A stretch of 64,000 bases of DNA from Sapria himalayana (taxonomy: Eukaryota > Streptophyta > Magnoliopsida > Malpighiales > Rafflesiaceae), in assembly GCA_029783825.1 (NCBI GenBank), contig JAREIK010011433.1, positions 1 through 64,000 of the forward strand. Direction: 5' to 3'. Both the position numbers and the translations under genes were made by a program. The notes beneath the pieces are model-generated. The model saw nothing but the letters and a program-made list of their open reading frames with translations. It was not told the origin of the DNA and did not search any database. The first letter of the stretch is position 1, and every line of letters begins with the position of its first letter. Positions 1-12,146 of the stretch are shown piece after piece.

Positions 1-548
1 CTTCTATAAATTCTCTTAAGTATTAGCTGCCCAATATTTGTAGTCACAAAATACCCTACAAGATAATTTTTCTAGTACTCTATTCATCGTATAAGTTCTC
101 ATTTTCAAGTTGGTATTCCCGGCTATTTAGGAAAGGTAGGATAGCTTGGTAGTATTTGTCAAAGTCCTATTCCCAGAGAATAGACTACTCAATGGGACTT
201 TATTTTTTTCATAGATTTTAATGAAAGATGAGCATTCTTCTTATCTTCTACATTTTGGTATTTTATAGAATTTGAGCATATTATTATGGTGAATATCAGT
301 GTTATAAATTATTAGCCTATGATTTCCAATTTCTAGATACTTATTAGAAATTTAATTAAAGTTTAAGATGATCAGGTCTTGATTCTTTCCTTTTCATTTA
401 TCTTGCCTTTTACATGCATATTTTCATAGTTTAATTCAGTAGAATGCATTCCTATACTACCTTCAGTCAATTTGTATCTATCGAATGCATTCTTTTTCCT
501 TCATCATAATAATTATCAACATAAAGCATATTAATAACTTTTTTACCA

Positions 549-722
549 CAATTAATATCCACAAAGGCATAACATACCCATCTTAATTTTTATCACAAAT
601 TTTCATACTGAAGTGAATTTACATGTAATCGATGATTAATATCCATAGAAGGCCTACCATACCCATCGTTTTCGCAATTTTCATTAAAATTTTCATTTTG
701 GAATGAGTTATCATGCAACCAA
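549..722. repeat. Two-copy diverged tandem repeat, about 85 bp unit
   Basis: Two adjacent units share the pattern ATTAATATCCA, then (A)GGC..A.CATACCCATC, then a TTTTCAT...GAA.TGA tract and CATG.AA.C. The copies cover about 549-634 and 634-722. No coding potential seen. Confidence 0.55.
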
Positions 723-1525
723 CCATGTATATCTTAAAATCATTCATTTGTGCATAATTAAATGTTTTTTTAATTATTCTTTGGAAAATAATTATTCCGG
801 TTCAAAAATATTTTTATCATAGACATTTTTTGTTGAACTCCATTATCAATGATATATTTTTGTTGCTTCCAAGTCAGGTTCCGAGTAGATTACAAGCTTT
901 CTTTTTGATTCTACCTTAGAGAAACATCACTTTGGCTCTGGAATTTTGTGGCATGCAGCTAGGTATCAGGGATGCTTTCGGCTATTTAGGTTTCCAAGGG
1001 GGCTTCTATGTGTAAATGACTCGGGTGATCTCGTATTGACCATCATCTTAGTATATTTGCACGAGGTTTTAGGTTTCCAAGGATTGAGAGAGTTTTTGAT
1101 GGATTTGGGAAGTTTTCAAGAGGAGAGAGCGAGAGGAAAAAAAATATTGACTGGCTAGGTTTGGATTTTGTGATCAACACATCATTAATAATAATTATTG
1201 GGGTATTTGTCGATCGGTCGGTCACATATAGTAAGAGAGATGTTGGAGTAATCTTTCTAATATTCAATATTTATGCTATTTATAAATACATCAAGTTGAC
1301 ATTTAAATACCAAATCACATAATATCTTCTGGAATATGTGTTTCCCAAGTATGTACTGTTTTGTAAAACTTCTCAAATCTTTAAATTTCCTCTAGAATTT
1401 TTATTTAATAATTATACTATATTTATCTATTATATTTACTATGCTAAATATCTTTAACATCGTATTTACAACTCATGATATCCTTCATGAATTTCATATT
1501 ATTTGGTATTTATGACAAAGCTTTG

Positions 1526-1832
1526 GTAAATAAGATGTTTACTTCTAACCTATAAAAATTATTAATAAACTTATAAAATTATTCATCTAATTTTCCTTTT
1601 CTAAAACATTGTATAAAATAAAGGTTTGAGAGAAAATTACTTTTATCATTATTATTTTTCACTTTCATATTTCCAATATTTCAGCAAATAAGATATTTAT
1701 TTTTAACTTATATAAAATATTAAGAAACTTCTTAAATTATTTATTCAATTTCCTCTTTCTAAAATATTATATAAAAGAAAGATTTGAGATAAAAACCTTC
1801 AACATTAATTATTTGTCACTTTAATTTTTCCA
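1526..1832. repeat. Two-copy diverged tandem repeat, about 150 bp unit
   Basis: The unit at about 1526-1678 starts with GTAAATAAGATGTTTACTTC. It is repeated at about 1684-1832 with the same order of blocks: AATAAGAT.TTTA, CTTATA, CAATTT.C.TTTCTAAAA, TATAAAA.AAAG.TTTGAGA, and a TCACTTT tail. This is an old local duplication in noncoding DNA. Confidence 0.6.
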
Positions 1833-1949
1833 GTACTTCGGATAATTTCCATCTGCTCCTATGTTACTAATTCTTCTTATTTCATAGCTAGGAAATCAAC
1901 TTGGATATTTGTTCCTCGTAAAACATAGCAATGTAAAATATAATAGTGT

Positions 1950-3240
1950 TCGAAGTTATAACTTTTGAAAATATCATGCTAAGAGTCATAAAATTTAGAA
2001 AAGTCATTACACTATTAGTTCCAGCTCCCTTTTTTTAGTAATTCTATCAATTTTTTATTGATAAAAGATTTTTCTTCACCCTTTGCATTTTGGTAATACG
2101 AGCATGATTTCTTTTGAAAATTATGTCTCATAGAATTATTCCCAAAATTATTTGGAACTTGTCCCATATTATGCTGCCTATTTCCATAGCTGCAATCTAA
2201 AAAATTTATTTTATTTATTATGTTTAAATAATAATGTGTGGGGATATTCATATTGGGACAAAACATATACTCTTTTCTTTGTGGGTTTTTTGTCTCGTCC
2301 ATTTAGAAAATGAGGTCGAAATTCATCATTTTTTAAAAATGTATACTAATAATTTCTTCCATTCTTTTTTGCTTCTCTTCTTGGGCTTCCAACCTTTTAA
2401 GAATTATTCAAATCTTTGTATCCATCATAATAAATTTGTTCAACTCTAATACTTCAACTTATTTTTTCCAGAGATATGGTAGTTTAGAGTTTGATAGTTA
2501 TTCTTCACTAACATCTCGGATAACTTATACTCGCTCAAGTGATTTGTTCATAACTAACCCACATCAATGGTTTATATCATAATATTTAGCCTATTGTGAA
2601 ATATTTGGGCTTGGAACCACAACTCAAACTTATGTTGATGGCATCTCCTCAACAATTCCTTAAAATGATTTCAATTATCAAACAAAGTCTTTAGCTCTTT
2701 TGGAAAGAATTGACTTATCTCACTTCATAACTATGAAATACTTTGAGGCTAGAAGAACATTGAGAGGAAAACTTACATATATTCATTCCAACTCTCAATC
2801 AAGTCTCTAGATAAGTATTGAAATTTGGAACTATGTGTCTTGTCTCTCAAAGACATAATTTGATGATATCCAAACTAACACCATTTATTTTATTTATTAC
2901 ATAAGTTTATAAATATTGTAACATGGCTATTCAAATCATTTGTTATCTTCCTGCTATATTGATGTTGTTGAATCATTGCTATCAGACTCTGTTTTTATTC
3001 AAAATAATTGGTTTTCACTAGTTACATACAAATCCAAAGTAGTTATCCATCATAGTAAGTTGTCGATAGTCTCCCAATGTGTGATGATGATTGAGCTTTA
3101 GGCAACTTATCTATTACCTCCTTGGGTCTCTTTATTGCTACAAGTACATCCCATCTACTCTTTCTTAGCTCTTTATCATAAAAGTACTTTTCTAGTTCTT
3201 TCAATCTCTGGGTCCAAAGATTATTGCTCAGTCTCATAGT
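1950..3240 (-). mobile_element. Decayed Ty3/gypsy-type gag remnant
   Basis: On the minus strand, around 2600-2850, a conceptual translation with several stops follows the plant gypsy/Athila gag core. It shows an LRDK and ESWNEYM-like segment, then LFDN..HFKELLRRCHQH and KFELWFQAQIFHNRLN. This matches the family pattern of a Trp/Phe-rich segment, 'FK.LLR.CP.H' and 'QTFYNGL'. Downstream at about 2480-2530 an 'EMLVKNNYQ' segment parallels the 'EMA.NNYQW' motif that normally follows. A short open piece at 3043-3237 precedes the core and one at 2015-2302 follows it. No protease, RT or LTR for this copy was found nearby. It is broken and not functional. Confidence 0.6.
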
Positions 3241-5838
3241 TTTTACTCATCAATGTGGTGAATACAAAAAATAAAAATATAATAAAAATATACAAATAGG
3301 TAACAAAACATAAGAATGCAAATTAAGATATAAAATTAAGATATTATTATTCCAACTGCTAAAATTAGAATTATCTTTTTTAAATAATAGTTAAGTTAAT
3401 TAAAGTTAACTAACCAAACTATATAATTTCCTAGCAATGATGCCAAATTTTATTATAATTTTGTTATGTTACCTAAATTTTAGGATTCAAAAATATCCTA
3501 AAACTTCTTTGGGCAAGAGTCTTTTTCTCAACATGTCTTGTAAGTATATATGTCATACGTGTAGTAAAATAGACTGTCATCTAGATATTACTAAAAGTAA
3601 AAAGCATCTCTAGTTTTGTTAGTTCTTCAAATATCTAAATGTATATATTGAACAAGTCCATACTCAAATCAAATAAATATTAGTAAATTAAAATTGTAGT
3701 AAGAGTTAAATTGTTAATAAAAATAGTTCATAGATCATAAAATCATATGGTAATCATAAATTATCATGACACTTAGAGATGATAGATATCTGAGTTGAAT
3801 ACTAATAATACCAAATATATTTCATATATTTATTATTGATAATACAATATTTTGAATGAGAAAATAATATAGAGAATAATATCTAATTACTAATAATATG
3901 AATATTATCTTATTTTATAATAATTTAAAAGTTTCATGTGAGAGTACGAATGTAATAATTAGTAAAAATGTATTTTTAAGACTGAATGACAAGTCCTTAT
4001 AAATCAAAAATTTATTAGGTAGAATTTATTTATAAATTTAAATGTCCAGTGGAATAATGATAAATATTAACAAATATTTTAATTCTTTTTAACTAATGAA
4101 TAAGCAAATAATAATAATAAAGTGAAATTTATCACTAATAATTGATTGTTTTTATTTTTTTATGTATGAAAAGTTATATGCGTTAATTATCATTTTTAAA
4201 TAATGTATCACTTTTTTTTTTTTTATTTGGTTTTTTTATAATGAAAAATGTTATTTTCCTATTAATAATTTTTTTATTGATTTTGTAGCCTTGTGGAAAA
4301 TTACCAATATTATTGATATATTTTAATATTTTTTAATATAATAGAAATCTTTTAATTCAATAGCATGTATATTTTTTTATGAATTGAATACTCAGTTTTT
4401 CTAGCATTTTATGGTTTTGTTGTCGTTATATAATAAAGTAATTTGATATTTATTAACTTCAATTAGGTAATCATATTCGAAACCAAAATAGGTTTTCTTC
4501 AAAATCCATATGTCATCTTGATTTTGTTTTGAATGGTTGTTTTGGTGTATTATTTCTAATAAATATGTATTATCTAAAGCATAAGAAAAATAAAGGTATC
4601 ACCATTCTGAAGCAAACATAACTAGTTGGAATTATTATTTTTCTCTCCCTTTCATGCTAACTCCATCTCTAATCCCATCAACATGTTTTCCAATAATTTT
4701 TTTGTATGTTTTTTAATTTAAATTATTAATAATTCATTTGGGCTTACTAATTTTGTTGTCATATTTTTTATTGGTGTATTATTTTTTATTGGTATGTTAT
4801 TTTTATAGTTTATCTTTTTTGTTGTAGGCCATGTATTTGGGTGTCACAGAGGTATATGATTGTCATGGATTCTAACAAAAAATGCATGGACTATAATTTA
4901 TGATAATTAGTTTATGAGAATTTTTGCACATGCAAGTTAGATATCTACTGGGTATTCTCAACTTGTTATTTTTGATTAACTAGTGTCTGATGGTTTTAGA
5001 AAATCAAAAATAATTTTATGTTTGAAATTCATTCCACATCATTGTTCTAATTTTTGTGCTTTATGATGTAATATATACAAATTGATATTGTTTATTTGTT
5101 ATATCGAATTTAGAACCATGTTTATTTTTTAGTATCCATGGCATATGCTTATATGAAATTAACAATTTTTATTTTTGATTCAAATATTAAAGAAATACAT
5201 GTAAAAAACATATAATCATATTTATACTTTGTGTAATGTTCCTTGAGATCTGCAACCTTTTTAAATAAATAATTATCTATTCACATCATTCTAAGTAATT
5301 ATATACTTCAACCCACCCTTATTGATAATATTCCTTGTAAGTAATTTTTCTTAATTATTTTAAAATTACATCTCGTATATATAATTATATCTTAAGTTTT
5401 TTTTTGTTAAAACTACCATGCAGCTTGCTTGAGATTCTCTTGTACAAAAAATATAATGCCAAAAAAAATTGTATTATTTGTCTGTCAACATCATCACAAT
5501 AGATCATAAGTGATATTTTATTAAATATTCTATTATGAATAATTAATGTCATAAATTTAAGAGATTTGAATGTGAACTATTCTTGAATATCTACATTAAA
5601 GCATTCATTAATTGATACATAATATATCAAAATCAAAAGAATCATATCATAATTGATAAATAACAAGATAAATTTACAAGCATTCGTGTTCTGACAGGAA
5701 CACTTTTGTAGAAAAAAAAATTTATTTGGATGACCAGTGAATAACAAGAATCAAAGCTCTCATAGTTTCTTTATTCAATAAGGTGCATTTCATTTTCTCA
5801 AAGTTGTTCCGTCTTCCTTTCCTCAAAGTTATTTAGCG
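3241..5838. other. AT-rich intergenic region upstream of the bHLH gene
   Basis: There are no exons or recognisable repeats beyond homopolymer T and A tracts (for example near 4210 and 5400). The part nearest 5839 presumably contains the promoter of the downstream bHLH gene, but no TATA box can be assigned with confidence in such AT-rich sequence. Confidence 0.4.
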
Positions 5839-5917
5839 ATGCTCTACTTGTTTCTTCTCAATGGATCTCATCTTCAAACCAAATTCATAAATGGGCATCG
5901 ACTATAAGATTGGATAA
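5839..5917 (+). promoter_or_regulatory. Cluster of three short upstream ORFs before the bHLH start
   Basis: Three ATGs precede the proposed start at 5929. ATG 5839 is open for 22 codons to TAA at 5905-5907. ATG 5861 is open for 9 codons to TAA at 5888-5890. ATG 5891 is open for 8 codons to TAA at 5915-5917. If transcription starts upstream of 5839, all three would be scanned before the main ORF. Whether they lie in the transcript is not known from sequence. Confidence 0.35.
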
Positions 5918-5928
5918 TTGGATTCACG

Positions 5929-8689
5929 ATGAGTTCTAACTTAAAGGTAGCTCTTAAGAGTATTTGTTCTCACAACGGTTGGTCTTATGCTATTTTTTGG
6001 CGCTTCGATCACAGAAATCCAATGTGATGTTTTTGTTTGAACCCATCGTTCATTCTAGTAGTTTCTTTTTTGGGGGGACCATGACTCTTAATTATGAACA
6101 CTTGATCAGGTTGTTGATTATTGAAGATGCATATTATGAACAACAAATGGGTGTGATGATAAACAAGATGCTTTTGCAAGTTCATCTTCTAGGTGAAGGG
6201 TAAGTGAAATTCAATGGCTTACTATGAACAAAATGATAATTTTTTAATTAATGATTTATAATAAAATATGTTGCATGTTATTGCTTGTGTATAATCAGAG
6301 TTGTCGGCAATGTTGCTTCGAAGGGGAAGCATCAATGGATTTTCTCAGATGTTAATAATATTGGGAATGAAGATGTGCATCAGGTTCATACGAAGCAATG
6401 CTTCATCTCTTTCCCTTCCATGAACCTGTATGATAACTAGTTTTATATTACAGGATGATTCTCAACTACATGAGTTGTTTTCTTCTGGATTGAAGGTAAC
6501 TTTTAACTTTTTTTTATTAGTTTCTTTGTGATCATAATAACTTCGAACTTGATCTTATGACAAAAATTTCAATGGCAGACAATCGCCGTGATTTGTGTTC
6601 AATCACGAGGAGTCATACAATTGGGATCGCACAAAAAGGTTTTTATATAAAAATCATTTCTTCCATATTTCACTTTCACTTTCAGCATAGAGGTTTGATG
6701 AATTAAATTTTTAGTGGGTTCCTATTGCTGTAGATTTTGGAAAACGAAGAGTTCTTGGATCAAACAAAGAGATTATTTGGAAAATTGGACAAAATCAAGT
6801 CTTCACCTCCGAACACAAAAAGTTATAATTTCAACGAACTTTCACTTTCTTTTTGTTCCACAAGCATCACGCCTATGCAAGAAGTTGGATACGATGAACC
6901 AGTAGAACCAACAGATAGTCCATATCCATTTCCCAAAGAATTTAAACCATCTGATTATACACCAGATCTATTAAACACATACCTAATGGATAATCTTTTT
7001 GAACTAATTGATTCTTCACCAAAGCACGGTATCAATGGAGTCCATGATGAGAATCTCAAATGCAGAATGGGCATCTCTGGATCTTCATTACAAATTAGTG
7101 AAAATGATTTGTTTGAAGGATTAAGGCTGGAGTACAACCATTCGCACCACCCAGGCGAAATGAAAAATAGAATATTCTCCAAAGAGGAACTTGAAGAAAT
7201 ATTAGGAGACATGAAAAATTCTAAATTTGCTATTGAAAACACCATTGATGATGAGTTATCTAACCAGAAGAGAAGACGGTTGGAAAGTCCTTTGATGAGT
7301 ACCTTTGATGAGTTTGAGAAGTCACTTTTAGGATCATGGGTAGCTGATGGGGGTGGTATGAATGATGAAAGAATTATTTTAGAAAAATCCAAAAAAATGG
7401 GGAGCCCAATAAAAGAGATAAATAAAAGAGATTGTTCGAAGGAAAATAAACAGGGGAGGCCTAAAGATCGTCAACAAATTCAAGATAAAATCCAAGAATT
7501 GAGAAGAATCATCCCCAATGGTGACAAGGTTTGTTTTTTTTTTTTTTTTTGCCAACTTTAATACAAGAAAACTATTTAATCATTAGATCTTGAGTTTGAA
7601 TCCCACACCTAAGACTACTCATGATTGGTATTGATTTGGTTCGGCATACTTCATTTTGCAGTGTAACATTGATTTCTTGTTGCACCTCATGGTAAAGCAC
7701 ATCCTCTTCTTGCAAAGTGTAACCCAATTTGTATACAAACTTAAACATCTAAATGCTCCTATGGTAAGAAAAATTTCACCAAATTTATTTTTATGCCCTG
7801 TTGTTATGATGGTAATCTTAACTTCTTCGATCTTGGGGTCCCAATACTTATATTGTGGGGTCAAGAGATAATATGGGATGAATTGGAGGAGGAGGGGGGA
7901 CAAAAAAAACGAGCTCAATTCAAATATTATTGCTCATTTTCATGTATAAGGCCCACATTTTGTGTAGATGGGCGTCAAAGAAGACAAAGCGAATGGAATA
8001 TGTGCTACATGGGCATTGGATTTGAGACAACAATTAGCAGTATGCCCAATTGTGGTTGAGGACATCACCTCGCTAGGCCTCATACTTGTAGAGGTGTGAT
8101 AAGACAATACCAATATTATAACTTTTTAAAACAATTCTTATTCTTTGTTATCTTATAGATTCTATGTGAAGATGAAGGATTCTTTCTTGAGATAGCCGAT
8201 GTGATGAAAGGATTTGGTTTGAATATAATGAAGGGATTAATGGAACTTCGAGAACATAAAGTATGGGCTCGTTTCTTCATTGAGGTAATACATCAAAAAC
8301 TAGTATTTTATGCCGGATTGGGGCTTAGAATCATACATGTAGTTTATATGATTCCAGAGAAACCTTTAATTTTTTTTAAAAAAAAATTCTAATCGATTCT
8401 ATGATGTCAATGATCATTATTATTGTCAACGTTTTCAAAAATGTCGATAAAAAATTTATAATAAAAGTCATGTATGATCTTTTTATTGCATTGCTAAACC
8501 AAAGTGAGAAGTTTAAACTGGTAGCTCCTTGAACAAATAGCTGCAATTGGTATTGTTTTTCCACTGTTATTCAGATTAAAAATGGGCAATTTTATATGAT
8601 GATGATATGCATATAAACAAGCGAACTCAAAAGTAACGAGGATAGATATTGTTTGGTCCCTTGCTCAATTTCTAGAACAAGCATCCTAG
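5929..8689 (+). CDS. LHW-like atypical bHLH transcription factor (ten exons, possibly decaying)
   Basis: Exons placed by GT-AG sites and family similarity: 5929-6023, 6110-6199, 6299-6383, 6454-6495, 6579-6638, 6734-7528, 7662-7763, 7968-8093, 8159-8284 and 8621-8689, about 529 residues. The N-terminal bHLH-MYC_N-like domain is in exons 1-5 (SYAIFWRF, NPM|LLIIEDAYYE, GEG|VVGN, HQWIFSDV, TIAVICVQSRGVIQLGS). The bHLH begins with RPKDRQQIQDKIQELRR and IIPNGDK at the end of exon 6 and continues as KHILFLQSVTQ in exon 7. Exons 8-10 give the conserved C-terminus (CATWAL, CPIVVEDI, EDEGFFLEIADVMKGFG, VWARFFIE, LAQFLEQAS). In Arabidopsis, LONESOME HIGHWAY and its paralogues dimerise with TMO5-type bHLHs in root vascular development; a similar role here is inference. 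Odd point: the frame needed at the last exon starts GCG at 8621, but the only AG there is 8620-8621. Canonical splicing would shift the frame and stop after four codons. Confidence 0.85.
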
Positions 8690-9132
8690 AGCACGACAAA
8701 CTCAACTAATCAGCCTGGACATGGTAGAGAAAATATGATGAACATGTGCCAGCAATCTTAATTGGAGCTACCCGTTGGACTTTAGTAGACACTTTTTGCA
8801 GGTCGTTGGACACTTTATGTGAGTATAGAAGATAGAGAAACCCCTAATTTAGAAGATGGCAAACAATCATTTTCTTAACAGATTGTTCTTGCCATAACAG
8901 GAACTTAGACTGACCAGCGATGATCATCGCTTAGTAGGTTATTAATTGTTAATCAATTTTGTTCTTGCACATAATTCTGAACTAGAATGTGGTTTCCCTT
9001 TATGTGTTATTGATTTCGCTGAATGCAGATATGGAACTACAAAACATGAAAAATAAAATAAAGTGGAAAACTGTGTTTTGTGGGTACAAAGAGAGAAAAA
9101 TAAATTTTATTATCTACTGTCAAATACACATT
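8690..9132. other. 3' flank of the bHLH gene
   Basis: Presumed 3' UTR and intergenic DNA. I see no recognisable domain. A clear polyadenylation signal cannot be chosen from several A/T-rich candidates. Confidence 0.35.
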
Positions 9133-9133
9133 G

Positions 9134-9186
<53 letters not shown>
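9133..9186. repeat. (AT)n(GT)n compound microsatellite
   Basis: A run of alternating AT of about 20 bp passes directly into about 35 bp of alternating GT. Its translation is a VCVCVC frame with no biological meaning. Confidence 0.95.
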
Positions 9187-9191
<5 letters not shown>

Positions 9192-9284
9192 ATATACTGC
9201 TCTGTATATTAAATATATTTATTTATGTATGAACTACTCTTTATGCATATATTGTTCCGGATACACACATGGGCGTATATTGTA

Positions 9285-10790
9285 GACGTGTCTATTATAA
9301 ATGTTATATTTATACTGAGTGATTATTGAATGTAGAATAGCAACATTGAAAAAAAAATTCTCCTTTAGGATATGCCTGCGTAGGGGAAAAAGTGCAGAAA
9401 TTGTCTCATTTATTGTCCCTACTTGTTTTCTAGTGTTAAATAATTTAAGTGCCAGAAACCCTCTCCAACAAGATAGATAATTACTTCTATATCCTGCAGT
9501 GATTTAGACATATCGTAAGTTCAATAAATACATTCTTTTTCTTTATTATATTATTTTTCATAGCTTTATTTTCATTATCTATAATTATAATCTCTTCTAT
9601 AAAATAGTAATCATTGTTTTAAAAAAGTTTTGTATGATAAAAATACTTTGGTTGGCAGCTCAATAGTTTCAAGTATCACAATAAGCAATGATTAAAATAT
9701 AAATTTATATAATTATATTAATGAGAAATATTATAAGTAGCTATCAAGTAGTTTTATCTATCTCATTGCTACAAAACATGATATCAATAATTATGTGAAA
9801 ATTATTAGAGATTCATCTATGAAAAATCAAAAAAGCACATTGATACCCAACATAAAAACAAGGCTATATTTTTTTTAATGAATTTTTCTATGATAAGATA
9901 ATAACATTCACATATAGAGACTATACTAAAAATATTAAACATAGGAAGTGCGTATTATAAGATAAAATATTTATCAAAATAAAAATTATTATACGATGAT
10001 TTTTGGAATAATAATATTTTATAATTTGTAATATTAAATAATTATGAGATATAATAATTATCAAATAATTATAATAAAACAATATATAAGTAGAGGTAAT
10101 AATATCATACTTAATTTCCATTATGAATATTTAAATTGATAAGTTTGTATAAAATAAAAAAATGAGATTCACCATCAAAAAATTAGATTAAGATATTCAA
10201 AAAAGATGGATGCATATCAATTGGATTTGTCAAATGATCATCATATTATTTGAAAAATTAAAATTCATATATTCAATTCTTGATACTTTTTTTAAAATTG
10301 TTTGCAATAATGATATAATTAATAGAATTCATATCTTAATATCATATTAGTTGTCAAATGAAATACTCATTGCTGATTTAAGATTACTTTTATGTATTTT
10401 TTATTTTTCAAATTTTATATGAATTATATATGTTTTTTTTTATTTGATACTTTATTAATGAGATGCATCTATGTTGTTGAGATGAATACAAATAGTTAAG
10501 ATAAATTTTAACAAGCAATAGAAATTATTATATCTATATATGTTTTAATTTCTCTGTGTATTTATTATTATGATGATTTTTGTCAGTCACATAAACTATT
10601 TGACATATTATCAAAGTAATTTCTTAATATGAAATTTCTCAATTATTCATAGATACCTAGTATTCATTAAATGCGTATACTGTATATGCAGCAATTCTCA
10701 GTATATATATTTTTTTATTTTAAGTTTAAAATTCCTACATATTATATTTTCATTCACATTCAATAAAAGCACATAGACTAATTATAAATA
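9285..10790 (+). repeat. Diverged dispersed repeat, copy 1 (inverted relative to 18870-20606)
   Basis: Collinear with 55101-56800 read on the plus strand, and so with the minus strand of 18870-20606. Shared blocks in order include GTCTATTATAAATGTTAT, GGGGAAAAAGTGCAGAAATT, GTCTCATTTATTGT, CCTACTTGTTTTCTAGTG, GGATGCATATCAATT, TTGTCAAATGATCATCATAT and AGCACATAGACTA. By eye the copies differ at roughly one base in seven, plus many indels, so this duplication is much older than the large palindrome. No coding sequence or terminal motif identified it to a class. Confidence 0.8.
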
Positions 10791-11658
10791 TAGTTCACAA
10801 TTCAAATAATATCATTTAATTCATTTAAAACTGAAATTGAAAATCATTTATTTCTTATCATTCTTTGAAGCTAAAAAAAAAGAAATAAAACTATGAAGAA
10901 TGACTAGGACTTTTCTTATTTACAAATGAATCATTCGTATATTTAGGGATTTTTATTAATTTTTTATATTAGTTAAATTCCTTCCAACGAAAATGTTGTA
11001 ATCTTTAACAAAGCAGACATTGTTCCGTGTTAGAGATATTGTCCTTTATAAGAGGTGTTTAATAATTTTCAATTATTATTTGGTTTTACTCTCGGAGTAT
11101 ATTTAGTAAATAATGTTGGGTGTGTGTGTGTGTGTGCAATGAAGCATGACAAGATAATGCATAGGAGTGTCTGTGTGTCAAACATGTGGATATGACTAGA
11201 CACGTGTTGAGTATGTGTCCAATACACCACATGACATATCGTGACCAAAATTACAGCTCAATGTTTTAGATACGTGTCTGACACGACTTTGAGACGACTG
11301 GATATGGACTTCGAACCTGGAATGAAAGGATTCCAAAGGATTCCGAAACCTGGAATGGCAGTGGGGGGAATTCCGAACCTGGAATGAAGGGATTTAGAAC
11401 CTAGCCGTATTTTTTAAAACCATGCCATATTTTTTTATCTAAATTATTTTCTTATTTATCTAAATTATTTTTTTTATCTAAAGTATTTTTAAGAATAATA
11501 TTTGTAAAGATAATTATTTTTATTTTATTGTATCATGTCATATCTTAGCCATATCCGTATCCTAATTATTTGAAATTTATCATGTCCCCGTATCCCATCG
11601 TGTCATATCCCCATGTCTGTATCGTGTCTGTGTTTCTGTGTGTGTGTCCAAGTTGGCT
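10791..11658. other. AT-rich noncoding DNA with GTGTC-rich and CCTGGAAT tandem motifs
   Basis: From about 11120 to 11660 there is a block rich in GTGTC/GACAC words (for example GTGTCTGACACG near 11274). It includes three or four imperfect tandem copies of a unit containing GAACCTGGAATGAAGGGATT at about 11310-11405. It resembles decayed terminal repeat material of an unclassified transposon. No ORF. Confidence 0.4.
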
Positions 11659-12019
11659 AGACAGATAATTTCAAACAAAGTTTAATTTACTTTGCATGAT
11701 TTATTGTTTTCATTTAGAGTTGATTTTTATTTATTAACATGTTTTGTTAATATTATTATAATTATGCAAATGAATACCCATGGGAAAATGCACAAGCATT
11801 TTATTTTTGGGAGGCTTGTTCCATAGAGAGAGAGATATATAGATAGATATATAGATAGATAGATAGAGTGAGAGAAGAAGAAAAAAAGTATGACATGGTT
11901 TAAAAAGTGTGGAGTATGGATAACATAGAGACGAAATTAGGGTGCAAAAAAAAAGAGAAAAAAAAAAATAATAAGAAATATTAAAAAGGAGAAAATATGA
12001 ATGACCCTCTTGTGATAGT

Positions 12020-12146
12020 ACAATTATTGTACACAATCAAACAATTGTGGACATATGACAAAATAAAAACATTACAAAAGAGTAAATAATTTTATATTTG
12101 CAACAATTATTGTACACAATCATCCAACAATTATTGTACACGATCA
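12020..12146. repeat. Short direct repeats, three copies of a 20-bp word
   Basis: ACAATTATTGTACACAATCA occurs at 12020-12039 and 12103-12122, and with one change at 12127-12146. The core ATTATTGTACA is partly self-complementary. The same three copies occur in the right arm at about 63513-63639. Confidence 0.85.

Larger units (their letters stand above)
1..1949. other. AT-rich noncoding stretch, no gene recognised
   Basis: Apart from the two local tandem duplications noted separately, I see no exon, domain or mobile-element terminus. A short open frame near 946-1158 has no recognisable motif and low-complexity composition, so it is not called. Confidence 0.5.

Noticed and set aside
6025..6027. 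Apparent premature stop in exon 1 of the LHW-like gene
   Set aside because: It lies just inside an intron. Splicing 6023 to 6110 (GT at 6024, AG at 6108-6109) joins NPM to LLIIEDAYYE exactly as in the family.
6955..7392. 145-codon minus-strand frame over exon 6
   Set aside because: Antisense shadow of the bHLH coding exon. No motif.
7575..7615. tRNA-like or SINE-like B box (GAGTTTGAATCCCA) in intron 6 of the bHLH gene
   Set aside because: No A box, no cloverleaf and no poly-A or target duplications could be assembled. Too short to call.
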